DNA of 64,000 nt from Tuctoria greenei (lineage: Eukaryota > Streptophyta > Magnoliopsida > Poales > Poaceae), in NCBI GenBank assembly GCA_036927565.1, contig JAYESD010000009.1:164694929-164758928 (forward strand). Reading direction: 5' to 3'. Below the pieces are notes generated by a model, which worked only from the letters and a program-made list of their open reading frames with translations, was not told the DNA's origin and made no database searches. Position numbers and translations under genes: made by a program. How positions within the stretch are numbered: the stretch's first letter is position 1; every line of letters starts with the position of its first letter. Below, in pieces: positions 30,624 through 41,994 of the stretch.

Positions 30624-31596
30624 ATGGTGAACTCAGCCGCTGGATCATCCAATGGTCATCCCACTGTTCAAGCTGTTGGGGGTAATCCCTCCAATATGCA
30701 GCCACCAGCAGGAACCACGGCTCCAGCAAGATTCACACTTCCACCACCGCCGCCTCCACTAGCAAATCAAGCTAGACAACGTGATGGTGCACCGGCGGCA
30801 ATCACTGCATCGGCGAATCTTGACAACCCGGAACACGCGCTTCATGCAGCACGTGCTCTTCTTCAGCGCCCACCACCTCCGGACGCATCCCGGGATGCAA
30901 TGGAGCAGTGGAGGGCCGATGTGGAACACTTGGTTGCAGCAGCAGCCGACCGCATCAGCAACCAGGGTCCTCCTCCTTCAGGACGGGCCCCGTCGTAGCG
31001 ATGTACCTTGTCTGGCAGACTTGGTCCGCACGTTTCCAACAACAGGAGACGTGCTGCATCACAGCAGGTGACGTCGTTGCCCACCGGGGCAAGACGCACT
31101 CACACGGTATCAAGGCTTTCAACTCATGACCTCCGGGCGGAGCTTGATCGCCGATACCGCCAACAAGACGGTCGAGTCCATATTGAGCGTGCTCGTGAAA
31201 GAGGAGAAGCTCAAGACATTCCTGCTCCTGAAGGAGTTAGGTTTTCAGGATCTCAAAAAGCACAACAAGCACCGGGAAGAAGCTCCTTTCCGACAGAGGG
31301 AAGGAAAACAAAAAGTTGACGAAGCTCCGGCTGAAGAGGAGTTAGGTTTTCAGGATCCCAAAAAGGTCCTGAAGGCTGTCTACACCTCCGTCGATGACGA
31401 TTCCGACGTCTCTGACAACAAGAGTCGGAAGACCATGAACACCATTTTTGGTGGATCATGGGACATCACCTCCCGCCGCGTCATCAAGACCATGCGTCGG
31501 GACATGGTTGCTGTAGCTCCTACAGCCAGGGCGGAGCCTCATCGGAAGTGGATGGACACAACCATCACTTTTGATGCTTCGAACTGCCCTTGAAGC
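30624..31596 (+). pseudogene. A gag remnant lacking the capsid core and zinc knuckle
   Basis: ATG 30624 (MVNSAAGSSNGHP) starts a 125-codon N-terminal piece (Pro-rich, EHALHAARALLQRPPPPDA) to 30998. After frame disturbance comes LRAELDRRYRQQDGRVHIER (about 31130-31195), which matches the region of E1 gag just before its QAY repeats. The sequence then jumps to the post-knuckle linker (APFRQREGKQKVDEAPAEEE), the GFQDPKKVLKAVY segment and the TTITFDASNCP motif with a stop at 31591. The capsid fold and the C..H..GH..EC knuckle seen in E1 and B are absent. The 19-base word gagttaggttttcaggatc occurs twice (about 31234 and 31339) near the junction. A could move only with capsid supplied in trans. 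Confidence 0.85.
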
Positions 31597-32229
31597 ATGG
31601 TTGGAGCAGGTCAACTACCTTTGATGGTATCTCCTACCATCAATAACATCCAGCTCCACCATGTTATGATAGACGGAGGTTCAGGGCTCAATCTCATAAG
31701 CTTCGAAGCTTTTACCAAGCTTCAGCTCCGACCTTCGGATCTCCACCCCTCCCGACCTTTCTCCGGAGTAGGTCCGGGAGCCATTACCCCACTCGGAGCT
31801 ATTACCCTCCCCGTTACCTTCGGGACCCGGGAGAAGTATAGCACCGAAAAGTTGGTCTTTGACGTTGCTCAGATCAACTTACCCTTCAATGCCATCTTGG
31901 GTAGGCCTGCCTTGTACAAATTCATGGCAGCGGCTCATTATGGTTACCTGGTGTTAAAGATGCCAACACCAGTAGGCGTTCTCCGGATCCACGGAGATCG
32001 TACTGCTGGAGTAATTGCTCTGGAAGAACTCCATGCACTTACCACGGCGCAAGAGGAGGACTCCAGGCAGGAGCAAGCTCCAAAACCCCCGAGCATTCAT
32101 CAACGAGGCTCGACTTCTGCACCTCGTGTGCAGCCAAGCGGCGACACCGACATTCCCGTCAAAGTCGTCCAAATCGGTTCTGATGCCGCTCAGACCACCC
32201 GTATATCGGGGGGATTGAACGACAAATAG
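31597..32229 (+). CDS. A aspartic protease domain, ends at the conserved stop
   Basis: Retropepsin-like segment with VMIDGGSGLNLISFEAF as the active-site loop (Asp present), PFSGVGPGAI, VTFGTREKY, FDVAQINLPFNAILGRPALY and AHYGYLVLKMPTPVGVLRI. The linker IPVKVVQIGSDAAQTTRISG precedes NDK and a TAG at 32227-32229. The frame is fully open over 210 codons, unlike the E1 and B copies. It follows gag in the same frame, separated by an in-frame TGA, so a continuous gag-protease product was ancestral. Confidence 0.85.
   Translation: MVGAGQLPLMVSPTINNIQLHHVMIDGGSGLNLISFEAFTKLQLRPSDLHPSRPFSGVGPGAITPLGAITLPVTFGTREKYSTEKLVFDVAQINLPFNAILGRPALYKFMAAAHYGYLVLKMPTPVGVLRIHGDRTAGVIALEELHALTTAQEEDSRQEQAPKPPSIHQRGSTSAPRVQPSGDTDIPVKVVQIGSDAAQTTRISGGLNDK
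32227..32229 (+). other. Conserved stop codon between protease and RT (A, TAG)
   Basis: Context AAA TAG GAA CTC. The frame continues uninterrupted as ELALITFLRANVDVFAWQPS. Same position as the stops in E1 and B. Confidence 0.85.
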
Positions 32230-33453
32230 GAACTCGCGCTCATCACTTTCCTCCGGGCTAATGTCGACGTGTTTGCCTGGCAACCGTCACAAATGCCTGG
32301 GATCCCCAGGGAAGTGATTGAGCACAATCTGAAGATCTACCTCGACGCCCAGCCTGTGCATCAGAAGCCTCGGAAGCAATCTGTAGAGCGACAGAACTTC
32401 ATTCGACAAGAAGTGAAGAAGTTGCTCGAAGCTGGATTCATCCGAGAAGTCTTCCATCCAAAATGGCTGGCAAACCCAGTCGTTGTGCCCAAGGCCGGCG
32501 GGAAGCTTCGGATGTGTATCGACTACACAACACTAAATAAGGCATGTCCAAAAGATCCATTGCCATTACCTAGAATAGATCAGGTAGTGGATTCCACCTC
32601 TGGGTGTGAATTACTGTGTTTTCTAGACGCATATTCTAGGTATCATCAAATCAGAATGTCTAGGGAAGATGAAGAGCATACCTCTTTCATCACAGTAGAT
32701 GGATTGTACTACTATACATCCATGCCATTTGGTCTCAAGAATGCAGCTTCAACCTTTGTACGAGCTATGTAAAAAACATTTGAAGAACTCATTAGAGACA
32801 TAGTGGAAGTGTACGTCGACGACATCGTGGTCAAGGTCAAGAACAAGGAGTCACTCCTTGACACCTTGCAGGCTGTCTTTGACAAGCTGCGGGTCACCCG
32901 CACAAAGCTAAATCCATACAAGTGTGTCTTTGGGGTTAGCTCCGGAAAACTTCTTGGTTTCCTGGTAAGTCATCGGGGCATAGAAGCTAATCCGGCGAAG
33001 ATCAAAGCCATAGAAGACATGCGGCCACCCGCCCGCATCAAAGATGTCCAAAAGCTAACTGGATGTCTAGCAGCCCTCAGCCGGTTCATTTCAAGACTAG
33101 CGGAATGGGCACTTCCATTCTTCAAGTTATTAAGGAAGTCCGGACCATTCCAATGGTCTGAAGGAGCAGAAAAGGCGTTCCAAGAGCTAAAACAGCTCCT
33201 CACCACCCTACCAATTCCGGTAGCTCTGAACCCTGGTGAGCCTTTGCTGCTTTACATTTCAGCCATTGACGAAGTCGTCAGTATGATCCTGGTTGCGGAT
33301 AGACCAGAACCATTCCATACTCAGGAGTCCATACCCCTTCAGGAGGGTCTGGAGGTTCCTGAAAGCGAGTCTGGGTCCCAGCTCCCAGACTTGAATCCAC
33401 TAAGTTACTTCAGAAGATCCAGACCCCTCCGGGAGGGTCCAGGTCGCTTCTGA
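32230..33453 (+). pseudogene. A reverse transcriptase
   Basis: Motifs in order: VFAWQPSQMPGIPREVIEHN, LRMCIDYTTLNKACPKDP, LLCFLDAYSRYHQIRMSRED, MPFGLKNAASTFVRAM, then YVDDIVVKVKN with both catalytic Asp present, NPYKCVFGVSSGKLLGFLVS and ALSRFISRLAEWALPFFKLL. One nonsense TAA at 32770-32772 replaces the residue before KTFEEL. The frame ends in a variable acidic linker at 33453. Between 33400 and 33580 are three imperfect tccgggagggtccgg repeats that expand the RT-RNase H linker and shift the frame. Confidence 0.92.
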
Positions 33454-33583
33454 AGAAGCTCCGGGTTCCTCCAGCAAGGACCCAAAAGTCCCCGAAGAAA
33501 ATCTGGACCCCTCCGGGAGGATCCGGATCAATGAAGAGGAAGCTCCGGGCCCCTCCGGGAGGGTCCGGACCATCCAGCGCCCA

Positions 33584-35770
33584 GTGTACTTCATTAGTGA
33601 AGTACTTCATGATGCCAAGACTCGATACCTAGAGGTGCATAAGCTGCTCTATGCAGTTCTTATTGCCTCCAGGAAGCTTCGCCATTATTTCCAAGCTCAC
33701 AAGATCTCAGTGGTGACTTCTTACCCACTTCGAGCAATCTTGCATAATCCCAATTCAACTGGGAATATTGCAAAGTGGGCAGCAGAATTAGCTGAATTCG
33801 ATCTCGAATTCATTTCAAGGCAAGCAATCAAGAGTCAAGCATTGGCGGATTTCGTGGCGGAATGGACTCCCTCTCCATCAAACCCTGGGGGCCCCAGCGA
33901 GCAGAAGCCGGAACACAAGGCTCTGGTCTTCACCGAGCCTCACTGGACCCTCTACTTCGACGGCTCCATGCAAAAACAGGGGGCCGGAGCTGGAATCCTT
34001 CTCCTCGCACCAACTGGAGAGAAGGTAAAATACATGGTACACCTTGACTTCAAGGCGACCAACAACATGGCGGAATATGAAGCACTCATTTACGGACTAA
34101 GGGTGGCATTGTCGTACGGTGTCAAGCAACTGCTGGTCAAGGGAGATTCACAGCTCATCATTAAGCAAGTGAAGGGTGAATGCTCCTGCAACAATCTCCA
34201 GCTAGCTGCTTACCTCCTTGAAGTCCAGAGGCTTCAGAAGGACTTCGAAGTCCTAGATCTCCACCATGTCCAGCGTGCCCACAACGCTAAAGCCGACGAA
34301 CTCTCGACGAAAGCATCAACCGGAGCTCCGGCTCCTGACGGAACTTTTGTCCGGAGGTTGTCAAAACCCACAGCTCAGCCTGCCGAACTGAGCGAAGGGG
34401 GCGAGATCAGCATCCCGAAGCTGACGGTCCCGATGGCCCTGTTACCATGGCAGCCATCAAGGGTCGTAGGTGCTGCCGGAAGCTCCGAGCAACCCAGCAC
34501 GCAAGACTCAAATGCTCAAGTTAGTTCCGATGCATGGATCTCGGAGATCCGGAACTACTTGAAAGACAACATCCTTCCTGACGATGATGCATCCGCTCAC
34601 CGGGTAGTCAGATTGGCTAAAAGATACACGTTGGTAGAAGGGGATCTCTACTGGCGCGGTGCCAGTGGCATCCTAATGCGGTGCATCACAAGGGAAGAAG
34701 GTTGCGAGCTCCTCGCAGAAATCCATGGAGGCGAGTGTGGGAACCACGCGTCCTCCCGCACGCTGGTTGGTAAAGCCTTTCGGCATGACTTCTACTGGCC
34801 TACAGCACTCCAGGATGCAATTGAGCTGGTGAAGAAATGCGAAGAATGTCAATTTCATGCAAAGCAAATTCACACACCAGCTCAGCCCCTACAAATGATA
34901 CCTCCTACATGGCCCTTCGCTGTGTGGGGGATGGACATCTTGGGACCTTTCCCAAGAGCCGTCGGAGGTTACAAGTTCCTGTACGTTGCCATTGACAAGT
35001 TCACCAAGTGGCCAGAAGCAACTCCAGTTGTGACAATCAACAAGCAATCTGCTATCAACTTTTTGCAGTCCATTGTATGCAGATTTGGAGTCCCAAACAA
35101 AATCATCACTGATAATGGGACCCAATTCACAAGCTCTGCATTTCAAGGATATTGCAAAGACCTCGGCATTCAAGTTTGCTACGCCTCCGTAGCTCACCCA
35201 GCAAGCAATGGCCAAGCCGAGAGAGCAAATGCTGAAATCCTTAAAGGACTCAAAACGCGCACCTATGAGCGCTTGAAAAAACATGGAGCCAACTGGATTG
35301 AAGAGCTTCCGCCCACTTTATGGGCCAACAAGACAACTCCAAACCGGTCAACTGGAGAAACACCCTTCTTCCTGGTGTATGGAGCTAAAGCAATCCTTCC
35401 TCTGGAAATCACCTTGGGGTCACTCCGGGTCCGGACCTTCGACGAAGCCACGCAAGACCAGCTCCGGCGTTAAGACCTAGACCTCCTTGAGGAGGGAAGG
35501 TGCCAAGCAGCTGTTCGGAATGCCCGATACTGCCAAGCCCTTCGGCGCTATCATCAGCGGCATGTACACAACCGACAGCTCGAGGAAGGCGATCTGGTGC
35601 TATGGAGAATACAATCCAGAGAAGGGTTAAACAAACTCTCCCCCAGCTGGGAGGGACCCTTCCGAGTGATTAAAGTATCCCGTCCTGGAAGCGTTCGCTT
35701 GGCTACCGAGGATGGGACACCTCTCCCAAATTCTTGGAACATTGAGCACCTCCGTAAGTTCTACACTTAA
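33584..35770 (+). pseudogene. A RNase H and integrase
   Basis: A 629-codon open frame (33584-35473). It holds the RT connection tail (YFISEVLHDAKTRYLEVHKL) and RNase H (LYFDGSMQKQGAGAGILLLA, NNMAEYEALIYGL, KGDSQLIIKQ, AKADELS). The integrase zinc finger is GGECGNHASSRTLVGKAF followed by CEECQFHAKQIH. The core has WGMDILGPFPRA, TDNGTQF and NGQAERANAEILKGLK, so all three catalytic residues are intact. An in-frame TAA at 35471-35473 interrupts, then the C-terminal part continues in frame (RYCQALRRYHQR, LSPSWEGPFRV, NSWNIEHLRKFYT) to TAA at 35768-35770. It is the best-preserved pol region in the window, with one stop short of an intact integrase. Confidence 0.93.
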
Positions 35771-37057
35771 TATCACGGAGGTGAGTCTGTAGTAACTTGA
35801 GGTGTATGTTATAGAGTCATTGTACAGAGTCAGGTAGTTCCTCCGGGAGAACAGCCAGACCTTTCCCAGAAGGTCCGCAAAGTTCATGCAACACTTGTCA
35901 CAGTCTCAGGACTAAAAGTGTGGCTAGCTACCCTGAGTCAAACGAGAAATTAAACACGCTTAGCCTGGTTCCGTACCCTAAGAGTGTACTTGTTTCCCCT
36001 GTACCCCGGGCCTATAATGAAAGACATTTTCATGTGAAACAGAGTCCACGTGCATTTATTTTGTACAGGCTCAACATTTTTTATTTTTATCTTTCTTGTC
36101 TATAACAAAGACGTGCAATTCTTAAGAAATTTTAGTTCGACTGGTTCATATATGATTCGAGTTGTATTGTCGATTTATCTGGATTCAAATATTTTTTCAT
36201 GGCCCACTCGCCTGAATGTCGTCAAGCCAATCTAGGGATGGAGTGTGCTATCGACTTAGCCTGGTCAAGCACCCTAAGTACGCCACTCTACCTACACCCC
36301 GGCAGGCCGAAGTAAGGCGGGTCCAAGTACTATTGGATCCGGAAGAAAGAAGGCAATGCGTTCGGTCACATTCAGAACCGTGTTTGACCTAAAATTTTCT
36401 TGAGAATCGTAAGCCACGACGAGGTTATAGGCAAGGAGCGAATTTTACTATTTTTCTTGGCTTCAGTTTGCAAGAAAAATAAAGAATCCACGTTGATGTA
36501 GAAGAGCCGGAGCTAACAAAACTCCGACTCCCCCTAAGTGGCTTGTGATCGATGTTAAACATTGAAAACGAGCATTACCGGAGCAACCAAGCTCCGGCAA
36601 AGCTAGGGGGGCCAGCCGTCAACGCAGAATAAAAGATGGTGAGAAGATTCCACAAATGGAGTCTGCTGTCGAAAAACTACGCGTTGGCAAGGGTCACTGC
36701 CGGAGCTACTAAGCTCCGACACCCCGGAGGTCTAACTATCGATGCTCTACGCGTTGATAGGAACTACTGCCGGAGCTACTAAGCTCCGACAACCTCAGGG
36801 GGCCTTCACTATCAAAGACTTCGGACCTACACTCTACAAGTTCGAAGCAAATGAGTCTTCAGCAAAACACAATATCCTCTTGGTACATGTTCACAATCAA
36901 ATTGTGTACATCTACCAGGGGGCCAAGTGAAGACAAAAGTGTTGAAGACAAAAAGTGAAATTCACAAAAATTTGGGGATTTCATTCATCTGGAAACAAGG
37001 GATTACAAAATTAAGGAAGAAAAAGAGAGAATACAAGTGGGAGCTACGGAGATGGTC
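35771..37057. other. A convergent spacer with palindromic repeats (36490-36800)
   Basis: Up to about 36450 no gene is seen. At 36508-36530, 36577-36598, 36702-36722 and 36769-36790 the sequence repeats ccggagct(a/c)..aa(g)ctccg, each copy a small hairpin, the last two in near-identical tandem units. It lies between the ends of pol and the antisense gene, as in E1 and B. Confidence 0.65.
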
Positions 37058-40000
37058 CTAGACCCTATGGAAGAATTGAGCGACCTTCTGAGCAACCTCC
37101 GACACGTTGGCTCGGGTGGCTTCGCCTTCTCCTTCGATGGGACCTTCAAGCACTGGGTCCAGAGGGAATTGGGGATCCCAGCTGGTGTAGCACGTCAGCA
37201 CATACTCTGCGACGTTCTTCGCCAGGGATTGGCCCTCAACCTCCAACTGGTCCGCGATGACATCGCCCACCTTGGAGAGTTTGCTACCCGCCGAGCTCAG
37301 CGCTTGCAACGCCAGGTCCGACTCCAGCTCCGGATCATCCGGACGCACGGGACTGAAGCCCATCGGTGTCAGTGCGTCGTTGGCCTTGCCCAGGAACTCC
37401 CAAACCTGTAGGGAGTCCGCAGCTCTCAAGCCTTTCAGTTCTTCCAAGGATCTTTTGGCTGCCACCAGTTCAGAATTCTCGCGAGCGAGGCGCTCAACTT
37501 CTTTGGTGTTTTGCTGAATCTTTTCAGCAACTCGCTTCTCGAGTTTTCCGAGCTGCTCCTCCCGGAGGTGGATCTTGTTCCGGCGGTCAACCAGGTCCTT
37601 CTCCCTGCCCCTTACTTTCTTCTCCCTGGCAGCGAGGGCACACTCTTGCTCGTAGAGTTCCTGCCCTCGCACCCAGGCCTTCTCCTCCTCCTCAGTGCAG
37701 CGCTCTTCCAATTTCTTGGCGCGCTCTTCGAGGCCCTTGTCAGCCAGAGACACCTTTTTGGTGAGCTCCTCCTCCCTCCTCAAGACGTCATCCCGCAGCT
37801 CTAGGAGTTTCTGCTCTTCATCTTCGAGCCTTTTCTCCCTCTCCTCAAGTGCCTCCCAGCGCTTGATGAGAGTAGTGTTAATGGCCTCAAGCCTTTCTTG
37901 GCGTTCATCGGTCGCACTGTTAGCTGCTTTGGTCTGCTCATAAATGGCCCGGGATTGAGCGTCGAGGGCGCGAGTCATACTCTCCCTGTCATCAAATAAT
38001 TTGCCCCAGTATTCCAGGCGGACCTTCTCCCGCTTGATCCACTCTTTGTCATCTGCTAGCCTCGACTGCGCCAACTTGGTCTCGAAATAGAGCCGGTTAC
38101 GCCACCGCCTAAGGGTTTGGCGCTCCTCTTCAAGAGCCTTGCTGTCGTGGAAGAAGGCCAGTTGAACTTGACGCAGACTCGAACAGGCGTTGTCAATAGA
38201 CAATGACAACGGGATAGGTTCCGGACCTACTGGGGTCTCCTCCGCTGGTTCCAGCGGGTTCTCGCTGACAAAAATTGGGTCCCACTCCACAAGAGTGGTC
38301 CCCTAAGTCTCCATGGCACTATGGCCGTCCTCCGGGATGGCCTCAGTCGCCATCAAGGAGGGTCCCGCTGATGAAGTTCCGACCTCCGAAAGTGGTTCCG
38401 AAGGCCCCACCACCAGGTCTTCATTTGCTCCCTCAGGCAGGGGGCCAGCAACTTCACCAGGGCACTCCGGCTCAGCCGCGGGTACCTCCGGTGTCATCAC
38501 TCCCGGAGCAGGAGCTGTTTCTGACTCCGGCCTGGGCACCTCCTCTATTGGGGGCTCGAGCGCCGACGCCTCCGCAACGACCAGCTCAGGCGCCAGAAGA
38601 TCTTCAACAACAGTCGGCCCTGCGGCCGGAGCTTCAATGGCAACCGGCTCGGGAGTCGGAAGGTCTTCAACATCAACCGGCCCTACGGCCGGAGCTCCAA
38701 CAACGACCGGCTCAGCGGCCGGTGCTTTAGAGGTAGCCGGCCCAACCACCAGGACTTCCTCAACATCCAGCGTGCATGTCGGGACTTCAATTACCTCTGG
38801 CTCAACCGTCGGGGCTTCGACAATTTCCGGCTATGGGGCCGGAATTACTGCTTCCTCCGGCTCAACGGCCAGAGCTTCCATCATCTCTGCACCAGGACCC
38901 GGAGCTTCAACCTCCGGGGCAGGTGCCACTGGCGCATCTTCTCTCCCGCGATCCGGCGCTACCACGGGAGTCTCGGGGTATGAGTCGAGGTTCATGACCA
39001 CGATAGCTGGCGCCGGAGCTGCTGCAGCTTCAGCCACCACTTGGGGCGGCACCAGGACAGGAGCAGAGGCTTCCGCCCTCACAACTTCAGCTGCTGTGGC
39101 TGAGGGTGGAGCCTCACTCCTCTTCTTGGGAACGCTACAGATGAAGGATGAAGAAATTTAAAAAACAGTTACTACAAAAAAAAACAACTATATGAGGTAA
39201 AGATTAAAAATTACCTCGGAAGGCTTTCGCACCAGCTTGCGCAGAACCTCTTTCCCGGGCGTTCTGGGCTGACCATAGCCGCCGCTGGCATGGAAGCTCT
39301 GTAAGGCCCCCCGGAACTCGTCGCAGCCACTGGCATTTCCTTAGTCGAGGCCCCCCTCGACCGGGAAGGACCTCCGGACCTAGAGGCCTCAACCGGCCCT
39401 GGTGGTGAAGTCGCATGCCCGGAGCTAGCACCCCGGGAGGACGCCGCTGCGGGAACAACCGCCGCAGTTGTAGAAGACCTCCCCCTCCGGGGAGAAGGAG
39501 TTGATGCAGAGGTGGCCGGCCTGACGGACCTTCTGTCGGCATGCTGCAGCTTCCTCTTCCGGCTCAAGGGTTCGTCTGCCGGCTCCTTGCCCTTGCCGAC
39601 GATTTCGATCCTTGGCTTCGGGGCAGGGTCGGAGCCACCTTCGGAAGCCCCAGGGATCACCACCCTGGAGGTCGATCTTCTCTCGACGACACCAAGGTCG
39701 TCAAGCACAGGCATCTTCCGCCAGAGCTCCCTGCTGAACTCCACCTCCATGTTCAGAGGAAGAAAAGCTGATGGCGGAGTCAAGTCGTCACCCGCGACGT
39801 TCATGCCGTGCTGGAACTTCTTGAGATGGAACTCCAAGGTTGTCCCCGACATGTTGGACTTCAGCTCGGTCTCGACCCGGTCGTTGTCCATCACGCTGTT
39901 GAGGGACCAAGCGAGTTTTTCTCTCCTCTTCAGCGGTGCCCACCTGTTGACCAGGAAGTTGCAAAACACTGCCTGAGGAGTTAATCCTCACTCCACGCAC

Positions 40001-40661
40001 TGGCGGATCCTGGTCAGAGCAGGGTTGAAGGCTTCCGCCAGCACCGGAGCTTCACTCCAGACTGTAGTGTCAATGTTGGGGAGGCCTTCGGGCAGCTCCA
40101 GCTTCTCGTGCTCCTCCACCCGGATGACTATCCAGTCCTTCTTCCAGTCATCCCACTTTCCAGAGGGAAACGGTCGGAGGTACTTGAATGGGCACTTCTT
40201 GCGCTTCACGAAGTAGTAGAAGCCAAGGTACTCATTGCTCCTACCGGTGGTATGAACGGTGAAGAAGGTCCGGAAGAGTTCAATGCAGGGGGGATGCCCA
40301 CCCACATCTCACAGAAGTGGACGAAGATAGACACAAGAAGAATGGAGTGGGGGCCAAGGTGGTATAGTTGCAGACCATAAAAGTCTAGCAGCATCAAGAA
40401 AAAGGAGGAAAAAGGTGGGATCAACCCCACCATGGCGTACGAAGAGAAGTACACCATTTCGCCGCCATGCTCCTTCTCGAACGGGAGCACTCCCCCGGCG
40501 CGGACTAGGAGGTTGAAGAAGTCCGGGGACCATCCCATGAGGGCCCGAACCTTCTTCAAGTCACCTTCGGTCTTCAAACGACTCTCGCGGAGACCCAACT
40601 CCATCGCAGCACAGCAAGGCAAGAGAGGAAAAGCGAGCACAAGTTGGGAGTTTGAGCGCAA
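37058..40661 (-). pseudogene. A antisense extra ORF (gypsy-type transposon protein), spliced
   Basis: Encoded opposite to A pol. Exon 1 (about 40661-39215): MELGLRESRLKTEGDLKK, VRALMGWSPDFF, LPFEKEHGGEMVYFSSYAMV and GPHSILLVSIFVHFCEMWVG, then YYFVKRKKCPFKYL, PFPSGKWDDWKKDWIV, FNPALTRIRQCVE and FLVNRWAPLKRREKLAW, and a Ser/Ala/Arg-rich tail ending SLPR. Intron 39135-39214. Exon 2 has an Ala/Pro/Glu-rich region, then a 410-codon frame (38290-37058) that is nearly all Glu/Lys/Arg coiled coil and ends with AEYVLTCYTSWDPQFPLDPV and LEGPI. Stops at 39988, 38831 and 38303 and a frameshift near 40250-40300 disable it. The conserved ends in three elements imply a once-selected protein of unknown function, perhaps structural or regulatory. 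Confidence 0.82.
39135..39214 (-). other. Intron of A antisense gene (phase 2)
   Basis: On the minus strand gtaattttt...catctgtag, 80 bp. Exon 1 ends two bases into a codon after SLPR, and exon 2 resumes in the frame that is open to 38831. Same location and phase as in E1 and B. Confidence 0.8.
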
Positions 40662-41115
40662 GATCAGATGAGAGACGTAAAGAACTCCAGACGGTGCGTG
40701 CTTTCCTCCTTAAGTAAGCCTCACAACGCTTGGATGGAAACCGCAACGAAGTCGAAGATACTACTCAAGAATTTCACCCAGCCGATGACATGAGGGCCCG
40801 GGACCACCCTGACGATCAAGTCAAGGTTCTTACCCAGGCGAACGGTTGTCATCATGAGGCGGGAAGCCCGAAGGCGGCGACCTGACAAGGCGCGCGGAAC
40901 CGATACGGTTTTCGTATCGAGAACCGGTGACCTTCAATTGCGTGAGATCCGCATGCCAAAGATCTCATCTGCCGCACACAGGATATGCCACGCGGCGAGG
41001 ATTTAACTCCAATCTATCGCCAACGGCACATCTGAAGACCTTTGAAGACTCAGTTCAAAAGTCGAAGGATGGACCCACCTCCGACGGAATGACTTCACCC
41101 AAGGGGTCTTCCCCA
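40662..41115 (-). other. Leader of A antisense gene
   Basis: A stretch of about 450 bp between the antisense ATG and the 3' LTR, comparable with the 549-bp leaders in E1 and C. No other coding signal. Confidence 0.35.
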
Positions 41116-41136
41116 GAGGTGGGCCCAGGGGGCCAC
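41116..41136 (+). other. A polypurine tract
   Basis: Ends CAGGGGGCCAC directly before the 3' LTR; purine-rich (gaggtgggcccaggggg). Confidence 0.65.
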
Positions 41137-41994
41137 TGTCGGTACCCTGGGTACCATATACTCCTTGGGATTGCAAAGATCTCAAGGGAAAGTCATCTAC
41201 TTGATTTGAAGACCTTCGGAGGCCCACATGTCAAACATAACCGGACCCGCTTCTCCAACATGGTTAGTCCCAGGGTCGCCACGTGTACTATCAAACCGGA
41301 GCTACCGCCCACAAGGGGGAAGCTCCGGGCTATGTACTGAAATGGCACCCCCGTACCTAACCCCAGACCGAGGGAAGCTCCAGTGCTGACACGTGTCGGG
41401 TAACACCGGACCCATCTGTTCCCCACAGTGTGCTCCAGCGCTGCCACGTGTCCAACCGTTGGATCTTCAGCCTCTAACCTCCGGAAGACTCCACAACGGC
41501 TCCAGATCTTCAAAGGGGAATCAAGGACTTCAAGACCCGATCAAGTGTCATTAATACTATATTAATGACACACGATCGGACGACCTTAACTACCAGTAAC
41601 GATGCTGTCAAAGCCCGTAACTCGGCCATTAAGGGCAATTAAACGTGTTGAATGTGTATCAATATCAGTAACCGCCAGGGCCACATGTCAGGCCAGGCTA
41701 ACTTGTAACGGCATGCCCTTGTACTATAAAAGGGCAGGCCGACGATACATAGGGGGCACTCGACACACGAGACAGACACTCTCAACTCACGTTGAGTTCA
41801 TACATCCAATACATCATCAACACACCCCGTGGAGTAGGGTATTATGCTCAGGCGGGCCGAACCACGTAAATCTTGGTGTCCCTTGTGTCACTCGACATCT
41901 CACCTTCTTGAATCTCCGCGCGCCCATACCGAACTTCAAACTCCTCTAACACTTTAGTAGCGTCAGGAGATCTGCCGGATCAAAACCACCGACA
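41137..41994 (+). repeat. A 3' LTR
   Basis: 858 bp, about 97% identical to the 5' LTR by eye, followed by TSD gcagt. Retains CACGTG at three U3 positions and TATAAAA at 41725-41731. Confidence 0.96.

Larger units (their letters stand above)
29730..41994 (+). mobile_element. A: complete Tat-lineage Ty3/gypsy LTR retrotransposon
   Basis: A 12,265-bp element with LTRs of 857 and 858 bp (TGTCGGTACC...CGACA) and a perfect 5-bp target duplication gcagt (29725-29729 and 41995-41999). gag-pol is on the plus strand and the antisense gene is on the minus strand next to the 3' LTR. LTRs are about 97% identical by eye, younger than E1 by that measure. The gag capsid core is missing and stops occur at 31591, 32227, 32770 and 35471. 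It inserted inside the integrase gene of B. Confidence 0.96.

Noticed and set aside
38313..39161. A 282-codon plus-strand frame rich in Ser/Thr/Gly/Ala
   Set aside because: Complement of the Ala/Pro/Glu-rich second exon of the A antisense gene, which has homologues in B and E1; the plus frame has none.
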